Shown: in pieces, positions 19,769-28,191 of the stretch
How the letters are laid out: each line of letters starts with the position of its first letter
How positions within the stretch are numbered: the first letter of the stretch is position 1
From: Oscillospiraceae bacterium
Lineage (GTDB): Bacteria; Bacillota; Clostridia; Oscillospirales; Oscillospiraceae
Assembly (NCBI GenBank): GCA_017550645.1
Contig: JAFZOI010000036.1
Coordinates: forward strand, 210,533-274,532
DNA: 64,000 nucleotides
Reading direction: 5' to 3'
Notes under the pieces: generated by a model
What the model was told of the DNA's origin: nothing
The model's database searches: none
The model's input: the letters and a program-made list of their open reading frames with translations, nothing else
Made by a program: the position numbers and the translations under genes

Positions 19769-20499
19769 TAATCTTTCCATCCATTGATCTCAAGGACGGC
19801 GCGGTCGTCCGCCTGCGCAAGGGCGACTTTGCAAGCGTCCACACGGTAGCGGCCGACGCGCTCGCCACGGCAGCGGAATATAAAAAAGCCGGCGCGGAGT
19901 GGCTGCATACGGTCGACCTCGACGGGGCGCGCGGCGGCGTGCGCAAAAACGCCGGCATCATCACCTCGCTCGCCCGCGAGAGCGGTCTCAAGGTCGAGAT
20001 GGGCGGCGGCGTGCGCTCGGAAAAGGACGTCGAGGACGTCTTCGCCATGGGCGTTGCCCGCGTCGTCATCGGCTCGGCGGCCGTCTCCGATCCCGATCTC
20101 GTCGGGTGGGCGGCGAAGGCCTTCCCCGGCCGCGTCGCGGTCGGCATTGACGCGCTGGACGGGACGGTCCGAGTTTCCGGCTGGGAGAAGGATTCCGGCC
20201 TCGATTTCATCGAATTTGCAAAAAAGATGGAGGGTCTCGGCGCCGCGACCCTCATCTTCACGGACATCTCGCGCGACGGGATGCTCTCCGGCCCCTCGCT
20301 CGACGCGCTCGCGGAGCTCAACGCCGCCGTAAAGTGCGACGTCGTCGCCTCCGGCGGCGTCACGACGATAGACGACGTGCGCGCCCTGCGGGACCTCGGG
20401 CTCTACGGCGCGATAATCGGCAAGGCGTACTACGCGGGGACGATAGACCTCGCGCAGGCCATTTCGGAAGGAGGCGCGCCATGCTCGCAAAACGCATAA
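19765..20499 (+). CDS. hisA: ProFAR isomerase
   Basis: Opens the ribose ring of ProFAR (Amadori rearrangement) on a (beta/alpha)8 barrel. 244 residues with the N-terminal catalytic Asp in IFPSIDLKDG, the first phosphate site GGGVRS, the second catalytic Asp in ITDISRDGML-like FTDISRDGM, and the second phosphate site ASGGV. Overlaps hisH by 4 bases and hisF by 19. Confidence 0.96.
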   Translation: MIIFPSIDLKDGAVVRLRKGDFASVHTVAADALATAAEYKKAGAEWLHTVDLDGARGGVRKNAGIITSLARESGLKVEMGGGVRSEKDVEDVFAMGVARVVIGSAAVSDPDLVGWAAKAFPGRVAVGIDALDGTVRVSGWEKDSGLDFIEFAKKMEGLGAATLIFTDISRDGMLSGPSLDALAELNAAVKCDVVASGGVTTIDDVRALRDLGLYGAIIGKAYYAGTIDLAQAISEGGAPCSQNA

Positions 20500-21236
20500 T
20501 ACCCTGCCTCGACGTGCGCGACGGGCGCGTCGTCAAGGGCGTCAACTTCAAGGACCTGCGCGACATAGACGATCCCGTCGCGCTTGGAAAGTTCTATAAC
20601 GCCTCCGGCGCGGACGAGCTCGTATTCTACGACATCATCGCCAGCGCGGAGGGCCGCCCCCTCTTTGCGGACATTCTCCGGCGCACCGCGCGCGAGATAT
20701 TCATCCCGCTCACGGTCGGCGGCAGCATAAATTCTCTCGACGATTTCGACCGCGTGCTCAAATCCGGCGCGGACAAGGTCAGCGTAAATTCCGGCGCTGT
20801 GCGCGATCCCTCGCTCATCGACGCGGGCGCGGAAAAATACGGCTCGCAGTGCGTCGTCCTCTCGATGGATGTCAAGCGCGTCGGGACGGGCTTTCACATC
20901 TTCGTCAAGGGCGGCCGCGTCGACACGGAAATAGACGCGCTCAAATGGGCCGTCGAGGGCGAAAAGCGCGGCGCGGGCGAGCTCGTCGTCAACAGCATGG
21001 ACACCGACGGCGTGCGCGGCGGCTTCGATATCGAGCTGCTTGGCGAGATATGCTCGCGCGTCTCCATCCCCGTCATCGCCTCCGGCGGCGCGGGAAAGCG
21101 CGAGGACTTCCTCGAGCTCTTCCGGACCACCGACTGCCAGGCGGGGCTCGCGGCGGGCATCTTCCACTCCCGCGAGGTCGAGATAGGGCCGCTCAAGCGC
21201 TACCTCGCCGAAAACGGCGTCAACATGCGCGTATAG
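20481..21236 (+). CDS. hisF: Imidazole glycerol phosphate synthase cyclase subunit
   Basis: Cyclises PRFAR with HisH-derived ammonia to IGP and AICAR. 251 residues: PCLDVRDGRVVKGVNF with the catalytic Asp near residue 11, VGGSI, and VNSMDTDGVRGGFD with the second Asp. The start at 20481 is set by the conserved LAKRIIPCLDV N-terminus and GAAGGAGG ahead of it; longer reading is spurious. Confidence 0.96.
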   Translation: MLAKRIIPCLDVRDGRVVKGVNFKDLRDIDDPVALGKFYNASGADELVFYDIIASAEGRPLFADILRRTAREIFIPLTVGGSINSLDDFDRVLKSGADKVSVNSGAVRDPSLIDAGAEKYGSQCVVLSMDVKRVGTGFHIFVKGGRVDTEIDALKWAVEGEKRGAGELVVNSMDTDGVRGGFDIELLGEICSRVSIPVIASGGAGKREDFLELFRTTDCQAGLAAGIFHSREVEIGPLKRYLAENGVNMRV

Positions 21237-21242
21237 GAGGTC

Positions 21243-21581
21243 ATGCAATTGGTTGACATAAAGTTTGACGCAACGGGGCTCGTCCCTGCGGTGATACAAA
21301 ACGCCGAGACGGGCAAGGTCCTCATGCTCGGCTATATGAACGCCGAGAGCCTGCACCTGACGCTCGAGACGGGGACGGTCTGGTTTTTCAGCCGCAGCCG
21401 CCGGAAGCTCTGGAACAAGGGCGAGACCTCCGGCAATTTCCTGCACGTCGTGCGCGCGAAGTACGACTGCGACGCGGACGCGCTGCTCTTCGAGTGCAGG
21501 CCGGACGGCCCCACCTGCCATACCGGCAGCGAGAGCTGCTTTTTCAACGACATCTATCTGGGAGGAAACGAAAATGGATGA
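21243..21581 (+). CDS. hisI: Phosphoribosyl-AMP cyclohydrolase
   Basis: Opens the adenine ring of PR-AMP. 112 residues, stand-alone (not fused to HisE). Seen: LMLGYMN, TGTVWFFSRSR, WNKGETSGN, the metal-binding YDCDAD and zinc cysteines in GPTCHTG. Overlaps hisE by 8 bases. Confidence 0.96.
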   Translation: MQLVDIKFDATGLVPAVIQNAETGKVLMLGYMNAESLHLTLETGTVWFFSRSRRKLWNKGETSGNFLHVVRAKYDCDADALLFECRPDGPTCHTGSESCFFNDIYLGGNENG

Positions 21582-21900
21582 AGCTCTTGTAACGCTCTAT
21601 GAGACGGCCATCGACCGCAAGGAGCACCCCTCGGAGAATTCCTACACGCGCTATCTCTTCGACAACGGGCTCGACAAGATACTCAAGAAGGTCGGCGAGG
21701 AATGCGCCGAGACCATCATCGCCGCGAAAAACGGCGTCAAGGACGAGCTCGTCTATGAGATGAGCGACCTGCTGTATCACCTGACGGTGCTCATGGTGCA
21801 GACGGGCATCACGCCCGAGGACATCGCGGCGGAGCTGCGCAAGCGCAGCGAGAAGACCGGAAATCTCAAAAAGACGCATCAGACCGACAAAAATACGTAA
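21574..21900 (+). CDS. hisE: Phosphoribosyl-ATP pyrophosphohydrolase
   Basis: Removes pyrophosphate from PR-ATP (second step). 108 residues of the all-helical MazG-like fold, with KVGEECAETIIAAKN and the ELVYEMSDLLYHLTVLM helix carrying the metal-binding Glu/Asp. Last his gene; no terminator separates it from the transporter that follows. Confidence 0.96.
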   Translation: MDEALVTLYETAIDRKEHPSENSYTRYLFDNGLDKILKKVGEECAETIIAAKNGVKDELVYEMSDLLYHLTVLMVQTGITPEDIAAELRKRSEKTGNLKKTHQTDKNT

Positions 21901-21904
21901 CTCA

Positions 21905-21930
21905 GCCGCGTCGGGAAAGCCCTTCGCGGC
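21905..21930 (+). other. Hairpin between hisE and the NSS transporter
   Basis: Stem GCCGCG/CGCGGC enclosing GGG-AAAG-CCC. It has no T tract, so it reads as a stabilising or processing hairpin and not an intrinsic terminator. Confidence 0.45.
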
Positions 21931-21959
21931 ACAGATAAAGAGTATTGGAGGAACAGATC

Positions 21960-23300
21960 ATGGATCATAACCGCGAGCATCTTGCCAGCCGGCTCGGCTT
22001 TATCCTGCTCAGCGCGGGATGCGCCATCGGCTGCGGCAACGTCTGGAAGTTCCCGTGGATGACGGGTCAGTTCGGCGGAGGCGGCTTCGTGCTGGTTTAC
22101 ATAATATGCCTGCTCGTGCTGGGTCTGCCGGTCATGGTCATGGAGTTCGCCATGGGCCGCGCCAGTCAGGCGAGCCCGCTCGGCATGTATCAGAAGCTTG
22201 AAAAGCCGGGCTCGAAGTGGCACATACACGGCTGGTTCGCCCTGCTGGGCAACGTCGCGCTGATGGCGTTCTACACGGTCGTCACCGGCTGGATGATCTA
22301 TTACTTCTGGATGTTCCTGACGGGCAAAAACGACGGCCTCGGTTTCGTCGAGATGATCACGAACCCCGGCGTCAACGTCCTCTTCCTCGCCATCGCAGTC
22401 GTCGTCGGCTTCGGCATTCTCTGCTTCAACCTGCAGGGAGGCCTCGAGCGTGTCACGAAGTACATGATGGTGATACTGCTCGTGCTGATGATAGTGCTCG
22501 CCGTGCGCAGCTGCACGCTGCCCAACGCGGCCGAGGGCCTCAAGTTCTATCTCGTGCCCGACTTTACGAAGATAAACGGCAGCGTCGTCGTCGGCGCGAT
22601 GAATCAGGCCTTCTTCACGCTGAGCCTCGGCATAGGCTCGATGGCCATCTTCGGCAGCTACGTCGGCAAGGAGCGCTCGCTCATGGGCGAGAGCGTCAAC
22701 GTCATCATCCTCGACACGGTCGTCGCCCTTGTGGCCGGCCTCATCATCTTCCCCGCCTGCACAAGTTACAACATGGAAGTCGGCGCCGGCCCCGGCCTGC
22801 TCTTCAACACGATGGCGACCGTCTTTAACAACATGCCCGGCGGACGCTGGTGGGGCGCGCTGTTCTTCCTGTTCATGGTCTTCGCGGCCATGTCCACGGA
22901 GCTCGCCGTCTTCGAGAACATCCTCGCGATGGTCCGCGAGAAGACGAAGTGGTCCCGCCCGAAGGGCAGCATCATCTGCGGCATAGTTATCTTCCTGCTG
23001 GCTCTGACCACCGCGCTGGGCTACAGCAAATTCTCCTTCCAGCCCTTCGCCGAGGGCACCGCTTGGCTGGACTTCTGGGATTTCATCGTCTCGACCAACC
23101 TGCTGCCGATAGGCGCGCTGATCTTCGCGCTGTTCTGCTGCAACAAGTTCGGCTGGGGCTGGGACAAGTTCGTCGCCGAGGCCAACGCCGGCAAGGGCAT
23201 GAAGGTCAAAAACTGGATGATGCCGGTATTCCGCTTCGTCGTCCCCATCGTCGTCCTGTTCCTCTATGTCTACGGTCTCGTCACCTTCCAGTGGAAATGA
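21960..23300 (+). CDS. Sodium-dependent transporter, NSS/SNF family
   Basis: 446 residues with 11-12 hydrophobic segments. The first membrane segment has the family Na+/substrate site: SRLGFILLSAGCAIGCGNVWKF type (residues 10-31), followed by FPWMTGQFGGGGF. The unwound TM6 region reads FFTLSLGIGSM. NSS proteins import amino acids or related amines with sodium. The ATG at 21960 follows GGAGG (21947-21951); the longer frame would run over this ribosome site. Lying 59 bases after hisE without a terminator, it may be co-expressed with histidine synthesis; a histidine substrate is speculation. Confidence 0.92.
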   Translation: MDHNREHLASRLGFILLSAGCAIGCGNVWKFPWMTGQFGGGGFVLVYIICLLVLGLPVMVMEFAMGRASQASPLGMYQKLEKPGSKWHIHGWFALLGNVALMAFYTVVTGWMIYYFWMFLTGKNDGLGFVEMITNPGVNVLFLAIAVVVGFGILCFNLQGGLERVTKYMMVILLVLMIVLAVRSCTLPNAAEGLKFYLVPDFTKINGSVVVGAMNQAFFTLSLGIGSMAIFGSYVGKERSLMGESVNVIILDTVVALVAGLIIFPACTSYNMEVGAGPGLLFNTMATVFNNMPGGRWWGALFFLFMVFAAMSTELAVFENILAMVREKTKWSRPKGSIICGIVIFLLALTTALGYSKFSFQPFAEGTAWLDFWDFIVSTNLLPIGALIFALFCCNKFGWGWDKFVAEANAGKGMKVKNWMMPVFRFVVPIVVLFLYVYGLVTFQWK

Positions 23301-23305
23301 TAAGC

Positions 23306-23343
23306 AAAGCCGCCGCCTGCTATATACAGACGGCGGCTTTTTC
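23306..23343 (+). terminator. Intrinsic terminator after the NSS transporter
   Basis: Stem AAAGCCGCCG (23306-23315) with CGGCGGCTTT (23331-23340), an inner CTG/CAG pair, then T residues. It closes the presumed 13.2-23.3 kb operon. Confidence 0.88.
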
Positions 23344-23418
23344 CTGCGCTGTTTGATCGAAAAAGGGGCAAGACCGTCCCCGATAGCATAAATAAAACCA
23401 AAAAAGAGGCTGTCACGC

Positions 23419-23700
23419 ATGAAGCATTACATCATAGCGAAATTCAGGGACAGAGACGACACGGAAAGGCTTTTCCCGGAGATAACGGAGCTTTTCCGCA
23501 GGACGCTGGCACTGGACGGCGTGGAAAACGTTACGATCCGCAAGTCCAACAGCGCCCGGGAGAACAGATACAGCATAATGATAGAGATGGACCTCTCTCA
23601 CGCAGGTCTCGAAGTCTTCGACGCCTCCGACGTGCACAGGGAATGGAAGGCCGTATACGGAGACAGGCTCGAGAGCAAGGCGATATTCGACTGCGAGTGA
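23419..23700 (+). CDS. Dabb-like (stress-responsive alpha/beta barrel) protein
   Basis: 93 residues with a ferredoxin-like beta-alpha-beta layout. The C-terminal part, with DASDVHREWKAVYGDRLESK and an IFDCE end, matches the Dabb pattern (an aromatic/His helix and a final K-AIFD strand). These dimeric barrels include stress proteins and small-molecule enzymes; the substrate cannot be named. GAGG lies upstream of the ATG. It stands between two transcription units. Confidence 0.7.
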   Translation: MKHYIIAKFRDRDDTERLFPEITELFRRTLALDGVENVTIRKSNSARENRYSIMIEMDLSHAGLEVFDASDVHREWKAVYGDRLESKAIFDCE

Positions 23701-23734
23701 ACCGGGCAAAAATCATACCCAAATGAAATCGGCA

Positions 23735-23807
23735 AAATAATAGAGCCGATACATGGCTTGAGGGGATCGGGCTCAAATTGCCATCTGCCTCAAGCCTGCA
23801 TGGCTCT
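23735..23807 (-). ncRNA. Predicted small structured RNA of unknown family
   Basis: On the minus strand an extended promoter points to a start at A23807. From exactly that base the sequence folds into one long hairpin: AGAGCC (23807-23802) with GGCTCT (23747-23742), AUGCA with UGUAU, and GGCTTGAGG (23796-23788) with CCTCAAGCC (23763-23755). Only two single-base bulges interrupt about 20 pairs. A T-rich ATTATTTT follows, like a terminator. I see no open reading frame and no match to SRP RNA, 6S, tmRNA or a known riboswitch. Confidence 0.5.
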
Positions 23808-23813
23808 ATAGGT

Positions 23814-23842
23814 AAAGTAACATATTCCGGCAACAATGTCAA
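23814..23842 (-). promoter_or_regulatory. Extended -10 promoter for the predicted small RNA
   Basis: Minus strand: TTGACA (23842-23837), 17 bases, TACTTT (23819-23814) with a TG one base before the -10. The start would be at 23807. Confidence 0.6.
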
Positions 23843-23916
23843 TATAAAAACCCGGATCGTCACGGGACTCTTTTCCCCGCGCCTCTTCCATGCTCCAGGT
23901 TCCGATAAACGCATAA

Positions 23917-23950
23917 AGAGCCTGCGGCGAAATGCCGCAGGCTCTGTTTT
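23917..23950. terminator. Terminator between the Dabb gene/small RNA and argF
   Basis: Arms AGAGCCTGCGGC (23917-23928) and GCCGCAGGCTCT (23934-23945), with TTTTT on the plus side and a weaker T run on the minus side beyond argF. Probably bidirectional. Confidence 0.85.
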
Positions 23951-23975
23951 TCTGATTCTCTGAAAGAAATGCCCT

Positions 23976-24881
23976 TTACTTCTCCATGAGCTTGACCATG
24001 ACGGCCTTCTGGGCGTGGAGGCGGTTCTCCGCCTCGTCGAATATCTCATTCGCGTGCGCCTCGAAGACCTCGTCGGTTATCTCCTCTCCCCTGTGCGCGG
24101 GCAGACAGTGGAGCACCATGCAGCCGGGGTTGGTCTGCGCCATGAGCTCTGCGCTCACCTGATAGCCCGCGAAGGCCTCGGCGCGCTTGGCGGCCTCGCC
24201 CTCCTGCCCCATGGAGGCCCAGACGTCCGTATAGACGACGTCGGCGCCCTTGGCGGCGGCGAAGATGTCGCTCGTGCAGGTGAAGTCGCCGTTGGCCGCG
24301 GCCCACTCCATTATCGCCGCGTCGGGCTTATATCCGTCGGGGCAGCCTATCGACACGCTCATGCCGGTCTTTATGCCGCCGACGATGAGGGAATTTGCCA
24401 TGTTGTTGCCGTCGCCTATGAAGCAGAGGCGGCGGTTCTTCAGCGTCCCCTTGTGCTCGCGTATGGTCATGAGGTCGGCGAGCACCTGGCAGGGGTGGCA
24501 GTAGTCGGTCAGGCCGTTGATGACGGGGATGGAGCCGTACTCGGCGAGCGCCTCGACCTCGGCCTGCTCGAAGGTACGTATCATGATGCCGTCAAGGTAG
24601 CGCGAGAGCACGCGCGCCGTGTCCTGCACGGGCTCGCCGCGCCCTATCTGCAGGTCGCGGCTGCTGAGGAACAGCGCCGCACCGCCGAGCTGATACATGC
24701 CGACCTCGAAGGAGACGCGCGTCCTTGTCGAAGACTTCTGGAAGATCATGCCGAGCGTCTTGCCCGCAAGGCGCGGGTGCGCGATGCCGTGCTTCTTTTC
24801 GAATTTGAGCTGGTCGGCGAGCGCGAGGAGCTCGCTTATCTCCTCGGGGGTCAGGTCGCCGAGCTTGAGAAAATGCTTCAT
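23976..24881 (-). CDS. argF: Ornithine carbamoyltransferase
   Basis: Makes citrulline from ornithine and carbamoyl phosphate. 301 residues: the carbamoyl-phosphate loop SSTRTRVSFEVGM near residue 50, the HP-type region NGLTDYCHPCQVLADLMT near 127, and the ornithine-site HCLPAHRGEEIT near 262. Last gene of the arg cluster, 13 bases after argD, followed by a terminator. Full length. Confidence 0.96.
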   Translation of the reverse strand: MKHFLKLGDLTPEEISELLALADQLKFEKKHGIAHPRLAGKTLGMIFQKSSTRTRVSFEVGMYQLGGAALFLSSRDLQIGRGEPVQDTARVLSRYLDGIMIRTFEQAEVEALAEYGSIPVINGLTDYCHPCQVLADLMTIREHKGTLKNRRLCFIGDGNNMANSLIVGGIKTGMSVSIGCPDGYKPDAAIMEWAAANGDFTCTSDIFAAAKGADVVYTDVWASMGQEGEAAKRAEAFAGYQVSAELMAQTNPGCMVLHCLPAHRGEEITDEVFEAHANEIFDEAENRLHAQKAVMVKLMEK

Positions 24882-24894
24882 GTCGTTCCTCCGT

Positions 24895-26058
24895 TCACTT
24901 GAGAGCTTCGAGCAGTCTGTCCATGCCCTCGGCGAGCTCCTCGTCGCTGATATTCAGCGGCGGGAGCAGCCTCAGCTTCGTCTTTGCCGTGAGCGTCAGC
25001 AGCCCCTTCTCGAGGCACGCCGCGGAGACCTCCGCGAGCGGCTTTGCGCAGGTTATCCCGAGCATGAGCCCGAGGCCGGAAACGCCTTCGACGCCCTCCG
25101 CGCCCGCGAGGCGCGATCTGATGTATTCGCCCTTGGCGGCGACTCCGGCGAGAAATTCGTCCGTCAGCCTCTCGACGACGCTGAGAGCGCCCGCGCAGGA
25201 GACGGGATTTCCGCCGAAGGTGGAGCCGTGGCTCCCGGCGTCGAGCGTATTTTCGACACGCTTCCCGAGAAGGCACGCGCCTATGGGAAGACCTCCGCCG
25301 AGGCCCTTCGCCGTCGAAACTATGTCCGGGGCGAGACCGAAATGCATATAGGAGAAATACTTGCCCGTTCTTCCGTTGCCCGTCTGCACCTCGTCGCAGA
25401 TGAGCAGGAGGCCGTATTTCTCGCAGACCTCCTTGACGGCGGCGATGAAGTCCGCAGAGAGGACGTTTATCCCGCCCTCGCCCTGCACGCACTCTATCAT
25501 GACGGCGCAGGCGTCGCCCTTGGCGGCTAGAGCGCGCAGCGAGTCGGGATCGGCGGGGTCTGCGTAGGCAAAGCCCGCCGGGAAGGGGCCGAATTTCGTG
25601 TGGAAAACGTCCTGCCCCGTCGCGGCGAGGGTCGCGAGCGTCCTGCCGTGGAAGCTGTTTAGAAGCGTTATGACAGTCGAGCGGCTCTCGTCGCCGCAGG
25701 CGTCGAACGCCCATTTGCGGGCGGTCTTTATCGCGCACTCGTTGGCCTCGGCGCCGGAATTTCCGAAGAAGACCCTTTTCATTCCCGTCTTTTCGCAGAG
25801 CGCCTGAGCGAGCTTGACGCAGGGCTCGGTGTAATAGAGGTTGGAGGTGTGCTGGAGCTTGCCGAGCTGCGCCGTGACGGCGGCGACCCATTCGGGGTCC
25901 GCCGCGCCGAAGCAGTTGACGCCTATGCCGCTGCCGAAGTCGATATACCTTTTCCCGTCGGCGTCGAGAAACGTCGCGCCGCTGCCGCTGACGAGGACGG
26001 GCGGGAAGCGGTTATACGTATTGGCGACGTATTTTTTGTCGAGCTCTCTGATATCCAT
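24895..26058 (-). CDS. argD: Acetylornithine aminotransferase
   Basis: PLP-dependent class III aminotransferase making N-acetylornithine from the semialdehyde and glutamate. 387 residues: FGNSGAEANECAIK near 96, CDEVQTGNGRTG near 215 with the PLP-ring Asp, and the Schiff-base lysine in STAKGLGGG near 244. Three bases after argB. Confidence 0.95.
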   Translation of the reverse strand: MDIRELDKKYVANTYNRFPPVLVSGSGATFLDADGKRYIDFGSGIGVNCFGAADPEWVAAVTAQLGKLQHTSNLYYTEPCVKLAQALCEKTGMKRVFFGNSGAEANECAIKTARKWAFDACGDESRSTVITLLNSFHGRTLATLAATGQDVFHTKFGPFPAGFAYADPADPDSLRALAAKGDACAVMIECVQGEGGINVLSADFIAAVKEVCEKYGLLLICDEVQTGNGRTGKYFSYMHFGLAPDIVSTAKGLGGGLPIGACLLGKRVENTLDAGSHGSTFGGNPVSCAGALSVVERLTDEFLAGVAAKGEYIRSRLAGAEGVEGVSGLGLMLGITCAKPLAEVSAACLEKGLLTLTAKTKLRLLPPLNISDEELAEGMDRLLEALK

Positions 26059-26061
26059 ATC

Positions 26062-26922
26062 TCAGCCTCCGAGGAACATCGTTCCGAGCCCCTCGTCCGT
26101 GAGGAGCTCGATAAGGATCGAATGAGGCACGCGCCCGTCGATGACGAAGACCTTGCTCACGCCGCGGCGTATCGCCTCGACGCAGCACTCGACCTTCGGG
26201 ATCATGCCGCCGGAGATGACGCCTTCGCTTATAAGCTGCGGCACCTCGCTGACGTTGAGCTTGCTGATGAGCGTCGAGGGGTCGGACGTGTCGCGCATGA
26301 GGCCGGCTATGTCCGTCATGGTGAGCAGGCTCTCGGCCTTGAGCTTTCCGGCTATGGCCGAGGCCGCCGTATCGGCGTTGATGTTATAGACGTTGCCCTT
26401 GTCGTCGCAGCCGACGGTCGAGACGACGGGGATATACCCCTTTTCCAGCAGGTCCGTGATGGGCGTGATGTTGACGGAGGTGATGTCCCCCACGAAGCCC
26501 AGGCGCTCGTCCATGGGCTTGGCCTCGATCATCTTCCCGTCGAGCCCGCAGAGGCCTATCGCCCTGCCCCCGGCCTCGCCAATGAGGCCGACGAGGCTCT
26601 TATTTACCTTGCCGGCGAGGACCATCTGGACTATCTCGATGCTCTCGGCGTCCGTCACGCGCAGCCCGTCGACGAATTCGCTCTTTTTGCCGACTCTGGC
26701 GAGCATATCCGTTATCTCCGGGCCGCCGCCGTGTACGAGCACGACGCGCACGCCTATGAGCGAGAGCAGCACGAGATCGCCCATGACGGCGCGCTTGAGC
26801 TCCTCGTTCTTCATGGCGTTGCCGCCGTACTTGATGACGATGATCTTGCCCGTGTATTCCTGAATGTTCGGGAGGGCCTCGATGAGAATCTGGGCCCTCT
26901 GGGCGTTGGTAAGCTCCATCAT
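26062..26922 (-). CDS. argB: N-acetylglutamate kinase
   Basis: Phosphorylates N-acetylglutamate, usually the arginine-controlled step when ArgJ is present. About 286 residues of the amino-acid kinase fold: IVIKYGGNAM near residue 28, LVHGGGPEI, DGLRVTDAE, and INADTAASAIA for ATP binding. The start at 26922 forms an ATGA overlap with the argJ stop; the longer frame upstream is inside argJ. Confidence 0.95.
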   Translation of the reverse strand: MMELTNAQRAQILIEALPNIQEYTGKIIVIKYGGNAMKNEELKRAVMGDLVLLSLIGVRVVLVHGGGPEITDMLARVGKKSEFVDGLRVTDAESIEIVQMVLAGKVNKSLVGLIGEAGGRAIGLCGLDGKMIEAKPMDERLGFVGDITSVNITPITDLLEKGYIPVVSTVGCDDKGNVYNINADTAASAIAGKLKAESLLTMTDIAGLMRDTSDPSTLISKLNVSEVPQLISEGVISGGMIPKVECCVEAIRRGVSKVFVIDGRVPHSILIELLTDEGLGTMFLGG

Positions 26923-28163
26923 GTCCTGTAATCTCCGTTTATCTTCACATAGTCGTAGGAGAGGTCGCAGCCCCACGCGCACGCGTCCGCGCCGCCCTCC
27001 GACATGGATATTTCGATGACTATCTCCTTTTCGAGCAGTATCTTCTTGGCGAGCTCCTCGTCGAAGTCGAGCCCGCGCCCGCCCTCGCAGACGGATATCC
27101 TGCCCGCCGCGGAGGAAAAGGCGACGTCCACGCCGTCGGGATCGAAGCTCTCGCCGGAATAGCCCATGGCGCAGAGCACTCTGCCCCAGTTGGCGTCGGC
27201 GCCGAACATCGCGGCCTTGACGAGAGACGAGCCTATGACGCTCTTTGCGATGACGGAGGCCTGCTGCCTGCTCGCCGCGCCCTTGACGGCGCAGGTCACG
27301 AGGTGGTTGGCCCCCTCGCCGTCGGCGGCCATCTTCTTGGCGAGCGTCACGCAGACGGCCGTCAGCGCGTCGAGGAAGACCCCGTAGGCCGCGTCGGCAT
27401 GCTCTATCGGCGCATTGCCTGCGGCCCCGTTGGCGAGTACGACGCAGGAGTCGTTGGTGGAGGTGTCTCCGTCGACGCTGATGCAGTGAAAGCTCGCGTC
27501 GGCGGCGCCGAGGAGCGCCTTTTTGAGCATGGGCGCGCTTATCGCGCAGTCTGTCGTTATGTAGCAGAGCATCGTCCCCATATTGGGGTGTATCATGCCG
27601 CTGCCCTTGGCGATGCCGCCTATCGTCACGGCGGCTCCGCCGAGCTCGAAGGTCACGGCGAATTCCTTTTTTACCGTGTCCGTCGTCATTATCGCGGCGG
27701 CTGCCGCGTCGGAGCCCTTTTCGGACAGCGCCTTCGCCGCGACGGGGACGCCGTCCTCTATGGCCTCGATATTGAGCCTCTTGCCTATGACGCCCGTCGA
27801 CCCGACGAGGACCTTGGCGGGCTCCGTCCCTATTGCGGCGGCCGCGGCGGCGCCCATACGGCGGGCGTTTTCCATGGACTCCGGCGCGCAGGCGTTGGCG
27901 TTGCCGCTGTTGGCGACGATCGCGCGGGCGACGCCGGAAGAGAGCAGCTCCTTATCCAGCAGGACAGGCGCGGCCTTGACGACGTTCTTGGTAAAGATGC
28001 CCGCCGCCGCGGCGTCCCTGTCGGAGACTATGAGCGCGAGGTCGAACTTGCCCTCGAAGTATTTATCCCATGCTTCTCCGGGCTGCCTTTTCTTGACGCC
28101 GCAGTTGACGCCCGCGGCCTTGAAGCCTTTTGCGGCGGTCACGCCGCCCTCGATTATCTTCAT
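26919..28163 (-). CDS. argJ: Bifunctional ornithine acetyltransferase / N-acetylglutamate synthase
   Basis: Recycles the acetyl group from N-acetylornithine to glutamate and may also use acetyl-CoA. 414 residues of an Ntn-type self-cleaving enzyme: the cleavage and nucleophile threonine lies in AIMTTDTVKKE near residue 178, and GSTGVIGKRL and GKGSGMIHPNMGTML are conserved. Its presence means the arginine pathway here is cyclic and no argA or argE is needed. Confidence 0.95.
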   Translation of the reverse strand: MKIIEGGVTAAKGFKAAGVNCGVKKRQPGEAWDKYFEGKFDLALIVSDRDAAAAGIFTKNVVKAAPVLLDKELLSSGVARAIVANSGNANACAPESMENARRMGAAAAAAIGTEPAKVLVGSTGVIGKRLNIEAIEDGVPVAAKALSEKGSDAAAAAIMTTDTVKKEFAVTFELGGAAVTIGGIAKGSGMIHPNMGTMLCYITTDCAISAPMLKKALLGAADASFHCISVDGDTSTNDSCVVLANGAAGNAPIEHADAAYGVFLDALTAVCVTLAKKMAADGEGANHLVTCAVKGAASRQQASVIAKSVIGSSLVKAAMFGADANWGRVLCAMGYSGESFDPDGVDVAFSSAAGRISVCEGGRGLDFDEELAKKILLEKEIVIEISMSEGGADACAWGCDLSYDYVKINGDYRT

Positions 28164-28191
28164 ATCGAACGCTCCCTTTCTGAGCCTTCAT

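Noticed and set aside
21879..23420. A 513-codon open frame antisense to the NSS transporter, and similar long antisense frames over argJ, pepF and galE
   Set aside because: All are shadows of well-supported genes with charged, low-complexity translations and no start signals.
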